Notes: generated from the letters alone by a model not told the origin. A stretch of 64,000 nt of DNA from Falsiroseomonas bella (GCF_003173615.1 NZ_QGNA01000001.1:992001-1056000); one strand, 5' to 3'. Numbered from the stretch's first letter, positions 1 through 11,442 are shown. Program-made: numbers and translations.

Positions 1-2
1 CC

Positions 3-503
3 ACGCATCGTCGCAAGGGCGCCTCGGCCGAGCCCTATGTGAACCATGTGCTCGAAGTGGCGCAGATCCTGGCCGAGCATGGCGCGCCCGTCGAGGCGGT
101 GGTCGCCGCCCTGCTGCACGACGCGGTCGAGGACAGCGACCAGGACCCCGATCCGATCACGCATGACCGCCTCGTCGCCGAATTCGGCGAGGCGGTGGCC
201 GCGATCGTCGCCGAGGCGACGGACGACAAGTCCCTGCCCAAGGAGACGCGCAAGGCGCTGCAGGTGAAGCACGCGCCGAAGAAGAGCGATGCGGCGAAGA
301 TGCTGAAGCTGGCGGACAAGATCTCCAACCTCCGCGCCATCAGCGCCTCGCCGCCGGCCAACTGGGATCATGCCAGGCGCGTCGAGTATGTCGGCTGGGC
401 CGGGCGGGTCGCCGCCGGGCTGAAGGGGCCGAACCCCGCGCTGGAGGCGCTGTTCGAGGCGACCTATCGATCGGCCATGGCGAAGCTGGCGGAAGAGGCG
501 TGA
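3..503 (+). CDS. HD-domain hydrolase, MESH1-like (5' partial)
   Basis: The gene is cut by the window edge; the frame is open from base 3 and 166 residues are visible. It matches the stand-alone HD hydrolases related to the SpoT hydrolase domain (MESH1 type), which remove pyrophosphate from (p)ppGpp or phosphate from NADPH. The visible start has the H-x2-R-K-G signature (residues 2-6), then the metal-binding LLHD and VED motifs (residues 37-44), a TDDKSL-type segment near residue 70 and a KLADKI-NLR helix. There is no synthetase, TGS or ACT domain in the visible part, so it is not a full RelA/SpoT unless those lie upstream, which is unlikely because the HD domain leads in that family. The substrate cannot be read from sequence. 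Confidence 0.8.
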   Translation, partial: THRRKGASAEPYVNHVLEVAQILAEHGAPVEAVVAALLHDAVEDSDQDPDPITHDRLVAEFGEAVAAIVAEATDDKSLPKETRKALQVKHAPKKSDAAKMLKLADKISNLRAISASPPANWDHARRVEYVGWAGRVAAGLKGPNPALEALFEATYRSAMAKLAEEA

Positions 504-1249
504 TGCAGGCGGCCCCCACGATCCTCGAGATCGAACGGGCGACGCTCTCGGCCGTGCCGGCGCCGCGGATCGCCTTCGACGGCGGCTTCGTGGTGCGCAG
601 CTTCGCGGGCGGCACCGGGCGCGCGAATGCCGCCTGCCCGCTGGACCCGTCGCCGGATCCGGCGCTGACGGACCGCATCGCGCGCATCGAGGCCTTCTAT
701 CGGCGTGCCGGATTCACGCCGCGCTTCCGCTCGACGCCACTCGACCCGCCGGGGATGGTCGAGGCGCTGCAAGCGCGCGGCTACCGGCCGCATGACGAGA
801 GCCAGGTGATCGTCGGGCCGCTCGGGCCGCTGTTCCAGGACGACCCGGACTGCACCGCGCTGGCCGGACCGGAGCCCGACTGGACCCGCGTGATGGCAAG
901 CGGGGAACACCAGGTGCCGGCGCGGCAGGCCGAAAAGGCGCGGATGCCGGAGCTGCTCGGCGTGCCGGCCGCGTGGATCCTGCTGCGGGTGGAGGGCGAG
1001 CCGGCGGCCTGCGCCTTCGCCACGGCCGATGGCGAGCTCGCCGGCCTGTTCGACCTGGCGGTGCGCAAGGAGTTCCGGCGGCGGGGCCTCGGCCGGCGGG
1101 TGATGTCGGCGGCGGGCGCCTGGGCGCGGTCGCGGGGCGCGCGCTGGGCCTATGCGCAGGTCGCCTGCACCAATGCGGCCTCGCTGGCCCTCAATGCCGG
1201 TCTCGGCCTGACGGAGCGCTACCGCTACCGCTACTTCCTGCCCGGATGA
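503..1249 (+). CDS. GNAT-family N-acetyltransferase
   Basis: 248 residues. The start ATG shares a base with the stop of the HD hydrolase (TGATG), so the two are probably translationally coupled. The C-terminal half is a GNAT fold: a strand ending LFDLAV, then the acetyl-CoA pyrophosphate loop RRRGLGRRV near residues 190-200, and a final segment with N-AS-ALN-GL followed by a tyrosine-rich end. The N-terminal half contains an FYRRAGFTPRFR stretch resembling a degenerate second GNAT unit. The acceptor substrate is unknown. A perfect hairpin follows the stop codon. Confidence 0.75.
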   Translation: MQAAPTILEIERATLSAVPAPRIAFDGGFVVRSFAGGTGRANAACPLDPSPDPALTDRIARIEAFYRRAGFTPRFRSTPLDPPGMVEALQARGYRPHDESQVIVGPLGPLFQDDPDCTALAGPEPDWTRVMASGEHQVPARQAEKARMPELLGVPAAWILLRVEGEPAACAFATADGELAGLFDLAVRKEFRRRGLGRRVMSAAGAWARSRGARWAYAQVACTNAASLALNAGLGLTERYRYRYFLPG

Positions 1250-1261
1250 GCGGCCGGTCCG

Positions 1262-1290
1262 CGCCCGGCGCCGGGTTCCGGCGCCGGGCG
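1262..1290. terminator. Perfect 13-bp hairpin between convergent genes
   Basis: A 13-bp GC-only inverted repeat with a 3-base loop (arms 1262-1274 and 1278-1290) fills the 49-bp gap between the GNAT gene and the convergent quinone oxidoreductase. There is no T-run on either side, so it is a strong hairpin rather than a textbook intrinsic terminator. Its place between two converging genes suggests it stops transcription from both sides or protects 3' ends. Confidence 0.6.
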
Positions 1291-1298
1291 GCAGGCGG

Positions 1299-2273
1299 TC
1301 AGGGCAGCAGGACGGTGCTGCCGGTGGTCTTGCGGGCCTCGAGCGCGCGATGGGCCTCGGCCGCATCCTTCAGCGCGAAGCGCTGGTTGACGTTGATCTT
1401 CACGGCGCCCTTCGCGACCACGTCGAACAGGGCGTTGGCGCAGGATTCCAGGTCCTCGCGCTTGGCCGTGTAGGTCGCGAGGGTCGGGCGCGTCAGGTAG
1501 AGCGAGCCCTTGGCGGCCAGCACGCCAATATCCGGTATGGAGACCGGACCCGAGGCATTGCCGTACGACACCATCATGCCGAAGGGCATCAGGCAGTCGA
1601 GCGAGGTCAGGAAGGTGTCGCGGCCGACGCTGTCGAAGACGACCGGCAGCATGGTGCCGCCCGTGATCTCCTTTACGCGCGCGGGCAGGGTGTCGGTGCC
1701 GATCACGACATGGTCGGCGCCATGGGCCCGGACCAGTTGCGCCTTCTCCTCCGTGCTGACGCTCCCGATGACGGTGGCGCCGAGATGCTTCGCCCATTGC
1801 ACCATGATGAGGCCGACGCCGCCCGCCGCGGCATGGACTAGGATGGTCTGGCCGGCCTGCACCTTATAGGTCCGGGTCAGCAGGAAGCAGGCGGTCATAC
1901 CCTGCAGCATCATCGCCGCCGCCTGCTCATCGGTGACGCCTGCGGGGATCTTCACAAGCCGGTCGGCCTTGATGGTCCGCGCCTCGGAATAGGCGCCGAT
2001 GGGCGCAGTGGCATAGGCGACCCGATCGCCCGGCGCGACGTTGGTCACACCCTCGCCCACCGCCTCGACCACGCCGGCACCCTCCATGCCGATCGTCGCG
2101 GGCAAGGCCGGGGCCTTGTAGAGGCCAGTGCGGAAATAGACGTCGATATAGTTCAGGCCGATGGCCTTGTGCCGCACCAGCGCCTCGCCGGCCTTCGGTG
2201 CGGGGACCGGGATCTCCTCCCAGACCAGAGCCTCGGGGCCGCCATAGTCGTGGACGCGGATGGCATGGTTCAT
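1299..2273 (-). CDS. NADPH:quinone reductase (zinc-independent MDR family)
   Basis: 324 residues, the usual length for QOR-type medium-chain dehydrogenase/reductases. The N-terminus carries the family pattern GLNYIDVYFRTGLY (about residue 40) and a GMEGAGVV segment. The Rossmann dinucleotide site is HAAAGGVGLIMVQWAK (about residue 150). The zinc-binding cysteines of alcohol dehydrogenases are absent, consistent with a zinc-independent NADPH:quinone or enone reductase. It overlaps the upstream ogt gene by 4 bp (ATGA), so the two form an operon. The physiological acceptor is not evident. Confidence 0.85.
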   Translation of the reverse strand: MNHAIRVHDYGGPEALVWEEIPVPAPKAGEALVRHKAIGLNYIDVYFRTGLYKAPALPATIGMEGAGVVEAVGEGVTNVAPGDRVAYATAPIGAYSEARTIKADRLVKIPAGVTDEQAAAMMLQGMTACFLLTRTYKVQAGQTILVHAAAGGVGLIMVQWAKHLGATVIGSVSTEEKAQLVRAHGADHVVIGTDTLPARVKEITGGTMLPVVFDSVGRDTFLTSLDCLMPFGMMVSYGNASGPVSIPDIGVLAAKGSLYLTRPTLATYTAKREDLESCANALFDVVAKGAVKINVNQRFALKDAAEAHRALEARKTTGSTVLLP

Positions 2274-2794
2274 CGGAGCATCGTCCCTCGCTGGCCGACC
2301 CGGCTGAGGCCGAGCGGCAGTTCTGACACCGGTTCCGCGCGCGAGCCATAGGCGCGGCGTTCATGGTCAAGCAGCCACTGCTTGGTGGATGGTCCCTCGC
2401 CGCCGGAATAGCCGCCAAGGGCCCCGCCAGCGCCGACCACGCGATGACAGGGGATCAGGATCGGGATCGGATTGCTGCCATTCGCCTGACCGATCGCGCG
2501 GGCGGCGCTGCCGAGCTGGCGCGCCAAGTCTCCATAGCTGCGCGTCTGCCCGGCGGGAATGGCGCGGAGCGAAGCCCAGACCCGCTTCTGGAAGTCCGTA
2601 CCCGAGGGTGCCAAAGGCAGGTCGAAGATCTCGCGCGTCCCGTCGAAATAATCCTGCAGTTGCGCCACGGCCGCGGCAAGCAGCGGCGTTCGCTCCTGGT
2701 CGCGACCGCGCCCCCAGTCGAGCGCAACAATGGCGCCGCCGTTTTCGGAGACTGTCAGTTCGCCGAGGGGGCTGAGGAGGGTCAGTTGCGACAT
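2270..2794 (-). CDS. ogt: Methylated-DNA--protein-cysteine methyltransferase
   Basis: 174 residues. It repairs O6-alkylguanine by irreversible transfer of the alkyl group to its own cysteine. The active-site motif IPCHRVV is present (Cys116), preceded by the recognition-helix region RSYGDLARQLGS-ARAIG, with the closing GGYSGG segment after it. No AraC-type Ada domain is fused, so it is the constitutive Ogt type. It starts at an ATG and leads a two-gene minus-strand unit with the quinone reductase. Confidence 0.9.
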   Translation of the reverse strand: MSQLTLLSPLGELTVSENGGAIVALDWGRGRDQERTPLLAAAVAQLQDYFDGTREIFDLPLAPSGTDFQKRVWASLRAIPAGQTRSYGDLARQLGSAARAIGQANGSNPIPILIPCHRVVGAGGALGGYSGGEGPSTKQWLLDHERRAYGSRAEPVSELPLGLSRVGQRGTMLR

Positions 2795-2992
2795 GGCGAT
2801 GATCCGGGGCGGCCATGCGCCACAACCTGGGGCCTTCCGTCAAGCTTCGGGCCCCTGGCGGATTGGCTAGGGCGGAGATCGCAGCCGGGCGCGGCGCGCC
2901 GCCTGACGGCCTGGCTTCGCTGCCACGGTCGCCCTGGCGGGACCGGACGGCCATGGCTACATGCGGGGCGACAGCCAGTTGGAGAGCACCCC

Positions 2993-3373
2993 GTGGCCAG
3001 CACCCCATCCGGGCCTTCCGCACCCCAGGCGGCCGATCCGCCGCCCTATTTCCGGGCGCATGTGTTCGTCTGCTGCAACCGGCGGCCGGACGGGCATCGC
3101 CGCGGCTCCTGCGCGGCGCGCGGCAGCGAGGAGTTGCGGGACTACATGAAGGCGCGGGCGAAGGAGATCGGCCTGCGCGGCGTGCGCGTGAACTCTGCCG
3201 GCTGCCTTGACCGCTGCGAGTTCGGGCCGACCATGGTCGTCTACCCGGAAGGGATCTGGTACAGCCCGCGCAGCCGGGAGGATGTGGACGAGATCCTGCA
3301 AGCGCATCTCATCGCCGGCGGGCGGGTGCCGCGCCTGATGCTGACGGAGCGGCATGTCGTCGAGAAGGGCTGA
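2993..3373 (+). CDS. (2Fe-2S) thioredoxin-like ferredoxin
   Basis: 126 residues from a GTG start preceded by a GGAG at suitable spacing; the open frame runs much further upstream, but only as antisense of ogt. Cysteines at about 27/28, 40, 71 and 75 are arranged as in thioredoxin-fold [2Fe-2S] ferredoxins (C-x12-C...C-x3-C). The typical CxxRRPxGHxRGSC and NSAGCLDRCEFGP-VVYPEG blocks are also there. Proteins of this kind carry electrons or serve as stress ferredoxins; the partner is unknown. It lies just upstream of the parS site and mnmE. Confidence 0.85.
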   Translation: MASTPSGPSAPQAADPPPYFRAHVFVCCNRRPDGHRRGSCAARGSEELRDYMKARAKEIGLRGVRVNSAGCLDRCEFGPTMVVYPEGIWYSPRSREDVDEILQAHLIAGGRVPRLMLTERHVVEKG

Positions 3374-3414
3374 GCCGAGGCGGACAGACCGTCTCGGGAT
3401 GAGCGCCTCACCGC

Positions 3415-3430
3415 CGTTTCACGTGAAACA
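3415..3430. promoter_or_regulatory. parS: parS centromere site 1
   Basis: The 16-mer holds the perfect palindrome GTTTCACGTGAAAC and differs from the canonical chromosomal parS only in its first base. It sits 30 bp upstream of the mnmE start and 3.8 kb from parA. ParB binds this sequence with CTP and spreads to load the segregation complex; that is known for the family. The match is seen directly. A second site is at 6677-6690. Confidence 0.9.
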
Positions 3431-3460
3431 CCCGCCGAAGCACCACCGGCGCGCCGCCCC

Positions 3461-4789
3461 ATGACCGACCTGCAGGACACCATCTTCGCGCGCGCATCGG
3501 GCGCCGGCGGAGCGGCAATAGCCGTTGTCCGGCTCTCCGGCCCCCGCACAGGAGACGTACTGCGCAAGCTGACCGGAGCTCTGCCACAAGCCCGCCTTGC
3601 GAGTCTGCGCGCGTTGCGAGACCCGCAAACGGAGGAGGTGCTGGATCGAGCGTTGCTTCTCTGGTTCCCCGGCCCGGCAAGCTTCACGGGAGAGGATTCA
3701 GCCGAACTGCATCTGCACGGCGGCCCAGCGGTGGTGGCGGATGTCGCGGAGGCGCTGGTCGGCCTGGGATGCCGGCCTGCGGAGGGGGGCGAGTTCACGC
3801 GTCGGGCCTTCCTCCATGGCAAGCTTGACCTGACGCAGGCGGAGGCGGTGGCCGACCTGGTTGCCGCCGAGACAAGCGCGCAGCGGCGCCAGGCCCTGCG
3901 CCAGGCTGATGGTGCGCTGGGACAGCTCTATGCGGCGTGGACGGCACGGGCGAGCCGCATGCTTGCGCACCAGGAAGCCGCGATCGAGTTCACGATGGAC
4001 GACCTGCCGACCGACCTCGACCGCACCGCGCGGCGGATGGCAGCGGAGCTGGCCGCCGAGATCGCGCAACACCTGGATGACGGGCGCCGGGGCGAGAAGC
4101 TGCGCGAGGGACTCTCGGTCGCCATCGTCGGACCCCCGAATGCCGGGAAGTCCTCGCTCCTGAACGCGCTGTCCGGGCGCGAGGCGGCGATCGTCTCGGC
4201 CCAACCGGGCACGACCCGCGACGTCGTCGAATGCCGGCTGCTCCTTGGCGGGGTGCCCGTCACGCTGGCAGACACGGCAGGGTTGCGGGCCAGCGCGGAC
4301 GAGATCGAGCGCGAGGGTGTGCGGCGTGCCCGTCGCCGGGCGCAGGAAGCGGACGTCCTCATCGCCGCGCTGCCGGCCGACAGCGCGCCGGACGCGCAGA
4401 CGCTGGCGTTGGTCGCCGGCCGGCAGGACGCCCTGCTTGTCGCGACCAAGTGCGACTTGGCCGAGCCGCCGGCGGAGATCACCGGCCGCTCTGTCCTCCC
4501 GACCAGCGCGCGGATGGGCACCGGGCTTGCTGAGCTCACCGCGGAACTCACCCGGCGCGCCGAACAGCAGGCGGGCGCCACGGATGCCCCGCTGATTACG
4601 CGGGCCCGCCATCGGGCCGCCCTTCACGAAGCGCGTGATCTGCTGATGGAGGCGCAGGCGGCGCGGCAGCCCGAACTGGCGGCCGAGGCCTATCGTGGGG
4701 TCGTCCGGGCGCTGGGGCGCCTGACCGGCCATGTCGGCGTCGAGGATGTGCTCGACATCGTCTTCGGCGACTTCTGCATCGGCAAGTAG
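3461..4789 (+). CDS. mnmE: tRNA uridine-34 modification GTPase MnmE
   Basis: 442 residues. MnmE works with MnmG to install the (carboxymethyl)aminomethyl group on U34 of certain tRNAs. The N-terminal tetrahydrofolate-binding domain (about 1-120) begins DTIFARASG. The G domain starts near residue 215 with GPPNAGKSS, then the DTAGLR switch II motif. The protein ends with the catalytic C-I-G-K motif (Cys439). The length is normal. mnmG starts 19 bp downstream. parS site 1 lies in its leader. Confidence 0.97.
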   Translation: MTDLQDTIFARASGAGGAAIAVVRLSGPRTGDVLRKLTGALPQARLASLRALRDPQTEEVLDRALLLWFPGPASFTGEDSAELHLHGGPAVVADVAEALVGLGCRPAEGGEFTRRAFLHGKLDLTQAEAVADLVAAETSAQRRQALRQADGALGQLYAAWTARASRMLAHQEAAIEFTMDDLPTDLDRTARRMAAELAAEIAQHLDDGRRGEKLREGLSVAIVGPPNAGKSSLLNALSGREAAIVSAQPGTTRDVVECRLLLGGVPVTLADTAGLRASADEIEREGVRRARRRAQEADVLIAALPADSAPDAQTLALVAGRQDALLVATKCDLAEPPAEITGRSVLPTSARMGTGLAELTAELTRRAEQQAGATDAPLITRARHRAALHEARDLLMEAQAARQPELAAEAYRGVVRALGRLTGHVGVEDVLDIVFGDFCIGK

Positions 4790-4808
4790 CTGGCCTATAT
4801 CCCGCCGG

Positions 4809-6674
4809 ATGAATGGCAACGCGTATGACGTGGTGGTGGTCGGCGGCGGGCATGCCGGCTGCGAGGCGGCCGCAGCCGCCGCGCGCTGTGGCGCGCGCAC
4901 CCTGCTGCTGACGCACCGCCTGGACCGCATCGGCGAGATGTCCTGCAACCCCGCGATCGGCGGCGTCGGCAAGGGGCATCTCGTGCGGGAAATCGACGCC
5001 CTCGACGGCGTCATGGCGCGCGCCGCCGATGCCGCCGCGATCCACGGCAAGCTGCTGAACCGCAGCAAGGGCCCCGCGGTCCGCGGCCCTCGCATCCAGG
5101 CCGACCGGAGACTCTACCGGAACGCCATGCAGGCACTCCTTCGGGATGTGCCCGGGCTGGACCTGCTCGCCGAAGCGGCAGAGGACATCGAATGCGACGG
5201 CGCCGGCGGTATCGCGGCGGTGGTCACCGCCTCTGGCCGCCGGATCGCCTGCCGCGCCCTGGTTCTCACCACCGGCACATTCCTCCGTGGCGAGATCCAT
5301 ATCGGCGAGCAGCGGATCCCTGCCGGGCGGCGCGACGACGCGCCAGCGGTCGGGCTCGCTCTTGCGCTTGAGCGGCTGGGCCTGCCGCTTGCCCGCCTGA
5401 AGACCGGCACGCCGCCGCGCCTGGACCGGCGCAGCATTGATTGGGAGGGGCTGGAGGCGCAGCCGGGCGATGAGCCGCCGGAGCCGATGTCCTGGCTCAC
5501 GGACCGGATCAGCAACCCCCAGGTGGAATGCCGGATCACCTACACGGCGCCCGCCACACATCAGCTGATCCGAGCCAACCTGCATCGCACCGCCGTCTAT
5601 GGGGGCCGGATCCAGGGCGTCGGGCCCCGCTACTGTCCCTCCATCGAGGACAAGGTCGTCCGCTTCGCCGAACGTGACCGGCACCAGATCTTCCTCGAGC
5701 CCGAGGGGCTGGATGACGACACGGTCTATCCGAACGGCATCTCGACGAGCCTGCCGGAGGAGGTGCAGGCCGCCATTCTCACGACGATTCCGGGCCTTGA
5801 GCGTGCGCGGATCCTTCGGCCCGGCTATGCGATCGAATACGATCACGTGGACCCGCGTGCGCTTGCACCGAGCCTGGAAGTCCGCAGCGTCCCTCGTCTC
5901 TTTCTGGCCGGGCAGATCAACGGCACGACCGGGTATGAGGAAGCGGCTGCGCAAGGGCTCATGGCGGGCCTGAACGCCGCCCGCCGCGCTGACGGCACCG
6001 AGCCTGATCGGATCCTGACCCGCGCCGAAGCCTATATCGGCGTGCTGATCGACGACCTCGTCCTGCAGGGCGTGTCGGAGCCCTATCGCATGCTGACCGC
6101 ACGCGCAGAGCACCGCCTGAGCCTTCGGGCGGACAATGCCGGTCTGCGCCTGACGGAGCGCGGCATCGGCTGGGGTTGCATCGGTCCCGAACGGGCGCGG
6201 CGGCACGCCGCCTTTGCCCAGGCAGTCGCCGACGGCTGCGAACGGGCGCGGCGCGAGGATGCGACGCCCGGAGAGCTTGCGGCGGCCGGACTGCCTGCAC
6301 CAGCGGATGGCCGGCGACGGACTGTGCTCGAAGTCCTCGGCATGCCGGAAGTCACCTCTGCCGCAGCCGGTCGGGCCTTTCCCTGGCTCCTCGATCTCTC
6401 CACGCCCGTGCTGACGCAGCTCGAAGCCGAGGCCCTCTACGCGCCCTATCTCCGCCGGCAGGAAGCCGAACGCCGCCTGATCGAGCGCGAGGACCGCCTC
6501 GCGATCCCGGACGGGATCGATTTCGGCTCCATCCCCGGCCTTTCCGGGGAGATGCAGCAGCGCCTCGCCGCGGCGCGGCCGGCGACGCTCGGCTCCGCGA
6601 CGCGCATTGCCGGGATCACGCCAGCCGCCGTCGCCGCCTTGGCAGTCCACCTGCGTCGCGACGCCGCACGGTGA
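4809..6674 (+). CDS. mnmG: tRNA uridine-34 modification enzyme MnmG (GidA)
   Basis: 621 residues from an ATG 19 bp after mnmE; the frame is open further upstream within mnmE, but this start gives the usual N-terminus. FAD-binding motif [13 protein letters not shown] lies at residues 8-20. The family block [22 protein letters not shown] follows, and the second signature [15 protein letters not shown] is near residue 277. The C-terminal helical domain that binds MnmE and tRNA is complete. The stop overlaps the GTG start of rsmG. Confidence 0.97.
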   Translation: MNGNAYDVVVVGGGHAGCEAAAAAARCGARTLLLTHRLDRIGEMSCNPAIGGVGKGHLVREIDALDGVMARAADAAAIHGKLLNRSKGPAVRGPRIQADRRLYRNAMQALLRDVPGLDLLAEAAEDIECDGAGGIAAVVTASGRRIACRALVLTTGTFLRGEIHIGEQRIPAGRRDDAPAVGLALALERLGLPLARLKTGTPPRLDRRSIDWEGLEAQPGDEPPEPMSWLTDRISNPQVECRITYTAPATHQLIRANLHRTAVYGGRIQGVGPRYCPSIEDKVVRFAERDRHQIFLEPEGLDDDTVYPNGISTSLPEEVQAAILTTIPGLERARILRPGYAIEYDHVDPRALAPSLEVRSVPRLFLAGQINGTTGYEEAAAQGLMAGLNAARRADGTEPDRILTRAEAYIGVLIDDLVLQGVSEPYRMLTARAEHRLSLRADNAGLRLTERGIGWGCIGPERARRHAAFAQAVADGCERARREDATPGELAAAGLPAPADGRRRTVLEVLGMPEVTSAAAGRAFPWLLDLSTPVLTQLEAEALYAPYLRRQEAERRLIEREDRLAIPDGIDFGSIPGLSGEMQQRLAAARPATLGSATRIAGITPAAVAALAVHLRRDAAR

Positions 6675-7297
6675 GCGTTTCACGTGGAACGCTCGGGGAC
6701 GAAGGCGGGCAGGCCAACCCCCTGGAGGATCGCCTGCGGCAGTTCCTGGAACTCCTGCTGCGCTGGAACAGCCGCATCAACTTGGTGGCCGATCGTGACC
6801 CGGCAGCGATCCGCCGCCGGCACATAGAGGACTCGCTGCAACTCCGGCCCCTGCTTCCGCAAGGCCATGGCCCCATCGGCGACCTGGGCAGCGGCGGCGG
6901 CTTTCCGGGCCTAGTGCTCGCCATGGCCGAGTCGCGCCCGTTCCACCTCATCGAGTCGGACCGCCGGAAGGCGGCCTTCCTGACCGAGGCCGCCGCGCAA
7001 CTCGGCCTGCATCATGTGCGCGTGCACCCCGACCGCATCGAGGCCGCGCGCCCCCCGCCGCTGGTCGCCATCACGGCCCGCGCCCTGGCGCCGCTCGATG
7101 CCCTGCTCGGCCATGCCGAGCGGCTGCTTGAGCCCGGCGGCATCGCCCTCTTCCCGAAGGGACGCACGGCCGAGGCCGAGTTGACCGATGCCGGGCGCCG
7201 CTGGACATTCCAGACGGACCGCTTCCCCAGTCGCACCGACCCCGAGGCCACCATCCTTCGCCTGAGCCAGATCCGACGTGCCGGACCCGACATCTGA
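6671..7297 (+). CDS. rsmG: 16S rRNA (guanine-527-N7)-methyltransferase RsmG
   Basis: 208 residues with a GTG start that overlaps the mnmG stop by four bases. It methylates G527 of 16S rRNA using S-adenosylmethionine. The SAM-binding loop is [10 protein letters not shown] (residues 71-80), and the [10 protein letters not shown] block before it is typical. The first codons are themselves parS site 2, so the N-terminal residues are constrained by a DNA site; in many alphaproteobacteria rsmG likewise begins with parS-encoded residues. parA overlaps its 3' end by 20 bp. Confidence 0.93.
   Translation: MSVSRGTLGDEGGQANPLEDRLRQFLELLLRWNSRINLVADRDPAAIRRRHIEDSLQLRPLLPQGHGPIGDLGSGGGFPGLVLAMAESRPFHLIESDRRKAAFLTEAAAQLGLHHVRVHPDRIEAARPPPLVAITARALAPLDALLGHAERLLEPGGIALFPKGRTAEAELTDAGRRWTFQTDRFPSRTDPEATILRLSQIRRAGPDI
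6677..6690. promoter_or_regulatory. parS: parS centromere site 2, inside the rsmG start
   Basis: GTTTCACGTGGAAC is the asymmetric parS variant common in alphaproteobacteria. Here it is extended by matching flanks to a 22-bp imperfect palindrome (6673-6694). It covers codons 3-7 of rsmG. Together with site 1 it brackets mnmE-mnmG just upstream of parAB, which indicates proximity to the replication origin by analogy with other alphaproteobacteria. Confidence 0.88.
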
Positions 7298-8093
7298 CCG
7301 CGGGCCGCCGCGCGTGCTGGCCTTCGCCAACCAGAAGGGTGGCGTGGGCAAGACGACCACGGCCATCAACCTCGCCACCGCGCTGGCGGCCGAGCACAAG
7401 GTGCTCCTCCTCGACCTCGACCCGCAGGGCAATGCCTCCACGGGGCTCGGCATCAGCCGGGAAGATCGCGGAGCCGGCACCTACGCCCTGCTGGTCGCGG
7501 GCCGCCCACTCACCGAGCTCATCCGCCCAACCGCCGTGCCCAACCTCTCGATCCTGCCTGCCGACCCCGATCTTGCCGGCGCGGAGATTGAGCTCGTCAC
7601 CTTCGAGAACCGGGAGCGACGCCTGGCCACGGCCATGGCCGCCGCCAGGCCGACGCTCGCGGAGTTCGACTTCGTCTTCCTGGACTGCCCACCCTCGCTC
7701 GGCCTGCTCACCCTGAACGCCCTCGTCGCCGCGGATGGCGTCATCGTGCCCCTGCAGACCGAGTTCTTCGCCCTGGAAGGGATCAGCCAGATCACGCGAA
7801 CGATCGATCGCGTGCGCCGCGCGCTCAACCCCCGGTTGCAGCTCGATGGCATCGTGCTGACCATGGTTGACCGCCGGAACAATCTGTCCGAACTCGTCGC
7901 GGCCGACGTCCGGGGCTTCTTCAAGGACAAGGTGTTCGAGACGGTGATCCCGCGGAACGTGCGGATCAGCGAGTCCCCTTCCCACGGCCTGCCCGTCCTG
8001 CTCTACGATTTCCGCTCGCCGGGCGCCCAGGCGCATCTCAGGCTGGCCGCCGAATTCCTGAAGAGGGAGCGCTCGCGCCGTCGCGCCGCATGA
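7278..8093 (+). CDS. parA: Chromosome-partitioning ATPase ParA
   Basis: 271 residues from a GTG that overlaps rsmG by 20 bp. ParA binds DNA non-specifically in the ATP state and drives movement of ParB-parS complexes. The deviant Walker A motif KGGVGKTTTAI is at residues 20-30, followed by LLDLDPQGNASTGLG and the Walker B region FVFLDCPPSLG. There is no N-terminal HTH, so it is the chromosomal (Soj-like) type rather than a plasmid type Ia ParA. parB begins in its stop codon. Confidence 0.96.
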   Translation: MPDPTSDRGPPRVLAFANQKGGVGKTTTAINLATALAAEHKVLLLDLDPQGNASTGLGISREDRGAGTYALLVAGRPLTELIRPTAVPNLSILPADPDLAGAEIELVTFENRERRLATAMAAARPTLAEFDFVFLDCPPSLGLLTLNALVAADGVIVPLQTEFFALEGISQITRTIDRVRRALNPRLQLDGIVLTMVDRRNNLSELVAADVRGFFKDKVFETVIPRNVRISESPSHGLPVLLYDFRSPGAQAHLRLAAEFLKRERSRRRAA

Positions 8094-8959
8094 GCAGCAC
8101 CACCCGCAAGCCCCCGCCCCCACGCCTCGGCCGCGGCCTGTCCGCGCTGATCCCGGATGCCCCGGCGGCGGAAGACGGCACCACCCTCCGCACGCTGCCG
8201 ATCGAGACGCTGGAGCCCGGCCCGTTCCAGCCGCGCGGCGGGATGGACAAGGCCAGCCTGGAGGAGCTCGCCGCCTCCATCCGCGAGCACGGCATCCTGC
8301 AGCCCATCCTCGCCAGGCCGAAGCCCGGCCTCGACAACCGCTACCAGATCATCGGCGGCGAGCGCCGCTGGCGCGCCGCGCAGGCGGCCCAGCTGCATGA
8401 GGTGCCGGTCCTCGTCCGGGACCTGGGCGACCGCGAGGCCATGGCGGTCGGCCTCGTCGAGAACCTGCAGCGCCAGGACCTCAACGCCATCGAGGAAGCG
8501 GAGGGCTATCGCCGGCTGCTCGATGAGTTCGGCCTGACCCAGGACGCGCTCGGCCAGGCCGTCGGCAAGAGCCGCAGCCATGTCGCCAACACGCTGCGCC
8601 TGCTCACCCTTCCCGACCCGGTGCGCGACCTGGTCGCCAACGGCGCCCTCTCGGCCGGCCATGCGCGCGCCATCATCGGCACGAAGGACCCCGGGCGCCT
8701 CGCCGCGCAGATCATCGCGCGCAGCCTGAACGTGCGGCAGGCGGAAGCGCTGGCCGCAGCCGAAAACCGCCCGCGCCCGTCAGGGACCGGCCGGGTGGAG
8801 CGGGATCCGGACCTGGCCGCTCTCGAACGCGATCTGACCGAGCGTCTCGGCATCGTCGTGTCCGTCCGTCCGCAGGGCAAGGGAGGCGAGGTCGTGATCC
8901 GCTATCGCGACCTCGACCAGCTCGACGGCCTGATCCGTCTTCTCCAAGGCGGCGGCTGA
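8090..8959 (+). CDS. parB: Chromosome-partitioning protein ParB
   Basis: 289 residues; the ATG overlaps the parA stop (ATGA). The N-terminus has the LGRGLSALIPD motif that stimulates ParA. The CTPase/ParB core includes GPFQPR, LEELAASI-HGILQPI and the GERRWRAAQ box (about residues 90-98). The HTH lies around 150-180 (LTQDALGQAVGKSRSHVANTLRLL). The C-terminal dimerisation domain ends the protein. It binds the two parS sites upstream. Confidence 0.96.
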   Translation: MSSTTRKPPPPRLGRGLSALIPDAPAAEDGTTLRTLPIETLEPGPFQPRGGMDKASLEELAASIREHGILQPILARPKPGLDNRYQIIGGERRWRAAQAAQLHEVPVLVRDLGDREAMAVGLVENLQRQDLNAIEEAEGYRRLLDEFGLTQDALGQAVGKSRSHVANTLRLLTLPDPVRDLVANGALSAGHARAIIGTKDPGRLAAQIIARSLNVRQAEALAAAENRPRPSGTGRVERDPDLAALERDLTERLGIVVSVRPQGKGGEVVIRYRDLDQLDGLIRLLQGGG

Positions 8960-9391
8960 AGCCGTCACGCCGGAACGAGGCGCCTCGGCTCATCGGCCGC
9001 CGCGTAATATAATATCGGCGAGCCTTTCTGGTGATCCGATGGCGGCCCGCGCAATGTGCGCGGGCCGAGCGGCCGAATGGCCGCCGCCGCTTGTCCGGCG
9101 TCTGAGGGCGTTTTCGGGTCACCGAAAACGCACACCGGTATAAGCCCTCACGCCGCAGGATTGCGCTGATCCTGCTACTGCGCTCCAGCGGCGCCTCTTT
9201 CGCTCCTAGAGCCTCGCGGTGCCGCCGCGCGCGCGGCTTCGAGCACATCGCCGTCGCTGACATCCGCCCGCCACCTGCGCCGGCGGAGCGACCGGCCGTC
9301 GCGCGCAGCAGCGGGACCGGCGCGCCCTTCACGTGGCGGCTCAAACCGCGGGTTGCGCTGCGGCGCCGCGCATCGCCCGCGGCCTATCGCG
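8960..9391. other. 432-bp gene-free gap between parB and typA
   Basis: The gap between parB and the convergent typA holds one full copy of the multi-hairpin repeat family (9012-9142). The remaining 250 bp (9143-9391) is GC-rich with no convincing coding frame, promoter or terminator. A core TTCACGTGG at 9326-9334 resembles half of a parS site but is too degenerate to call. Confidence 0.7.
9012..9142 (+). repeat. Multi-hairpin repeat, copy A
   Basis: About 130 bp made of consecutive inverted repeats: a GGCCCGCGC stem, then GCGGCC-GAAT-GGCCGC (9069-9084), then CGCCGC-TTGT-CCGGCG (9085-9100, one mismatch), a TCTGAGGGC box, and a GCGTTTTCGGGTCACCGAAAACGC hairpin. The reverse complement of copy B at 55.1 kb matches almost base for base at both ends, but copy B carries an extra internal segment. 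It lies downstream of parB. Confidence 0.88.
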
Positions 9392-11239
<1,848 letters not shown>

Positions 11240-11442
11240 GATGAGGGTCCGGGTTTGGTTCGGCCCGACCCCGCAAACCCCCGGGCAACCGTCACGAAAC
11301 GGTCATCCAGGGCGAAACGCCGGGCCTTTGGCTTGATGCAGCGCACACATAAGCGCGCCGCCCCCAAAAAGCGAGCAGGAATCGGGGCGGGGGCGGGCCT
11401 GCGCCGCCCGCAACCCGCCGAGACGCCGAAAATCCCGCCGCG

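Noticed and set aside
4596-6683. Long open frame antisense to mnmG (about 695 codons)
   Set aside because: A by-product of high GC: few stop codons on the complement of a real gene. No ribosome site, no family motifs, and it lies fully over mnmG.
9326-9334. TTCACGTGG downstream of parB as a third parS
   Set aside because: Only 9 of the 14 core bases match; the outer arms are wrong. A similar half site occurs at about 43077 by chance.
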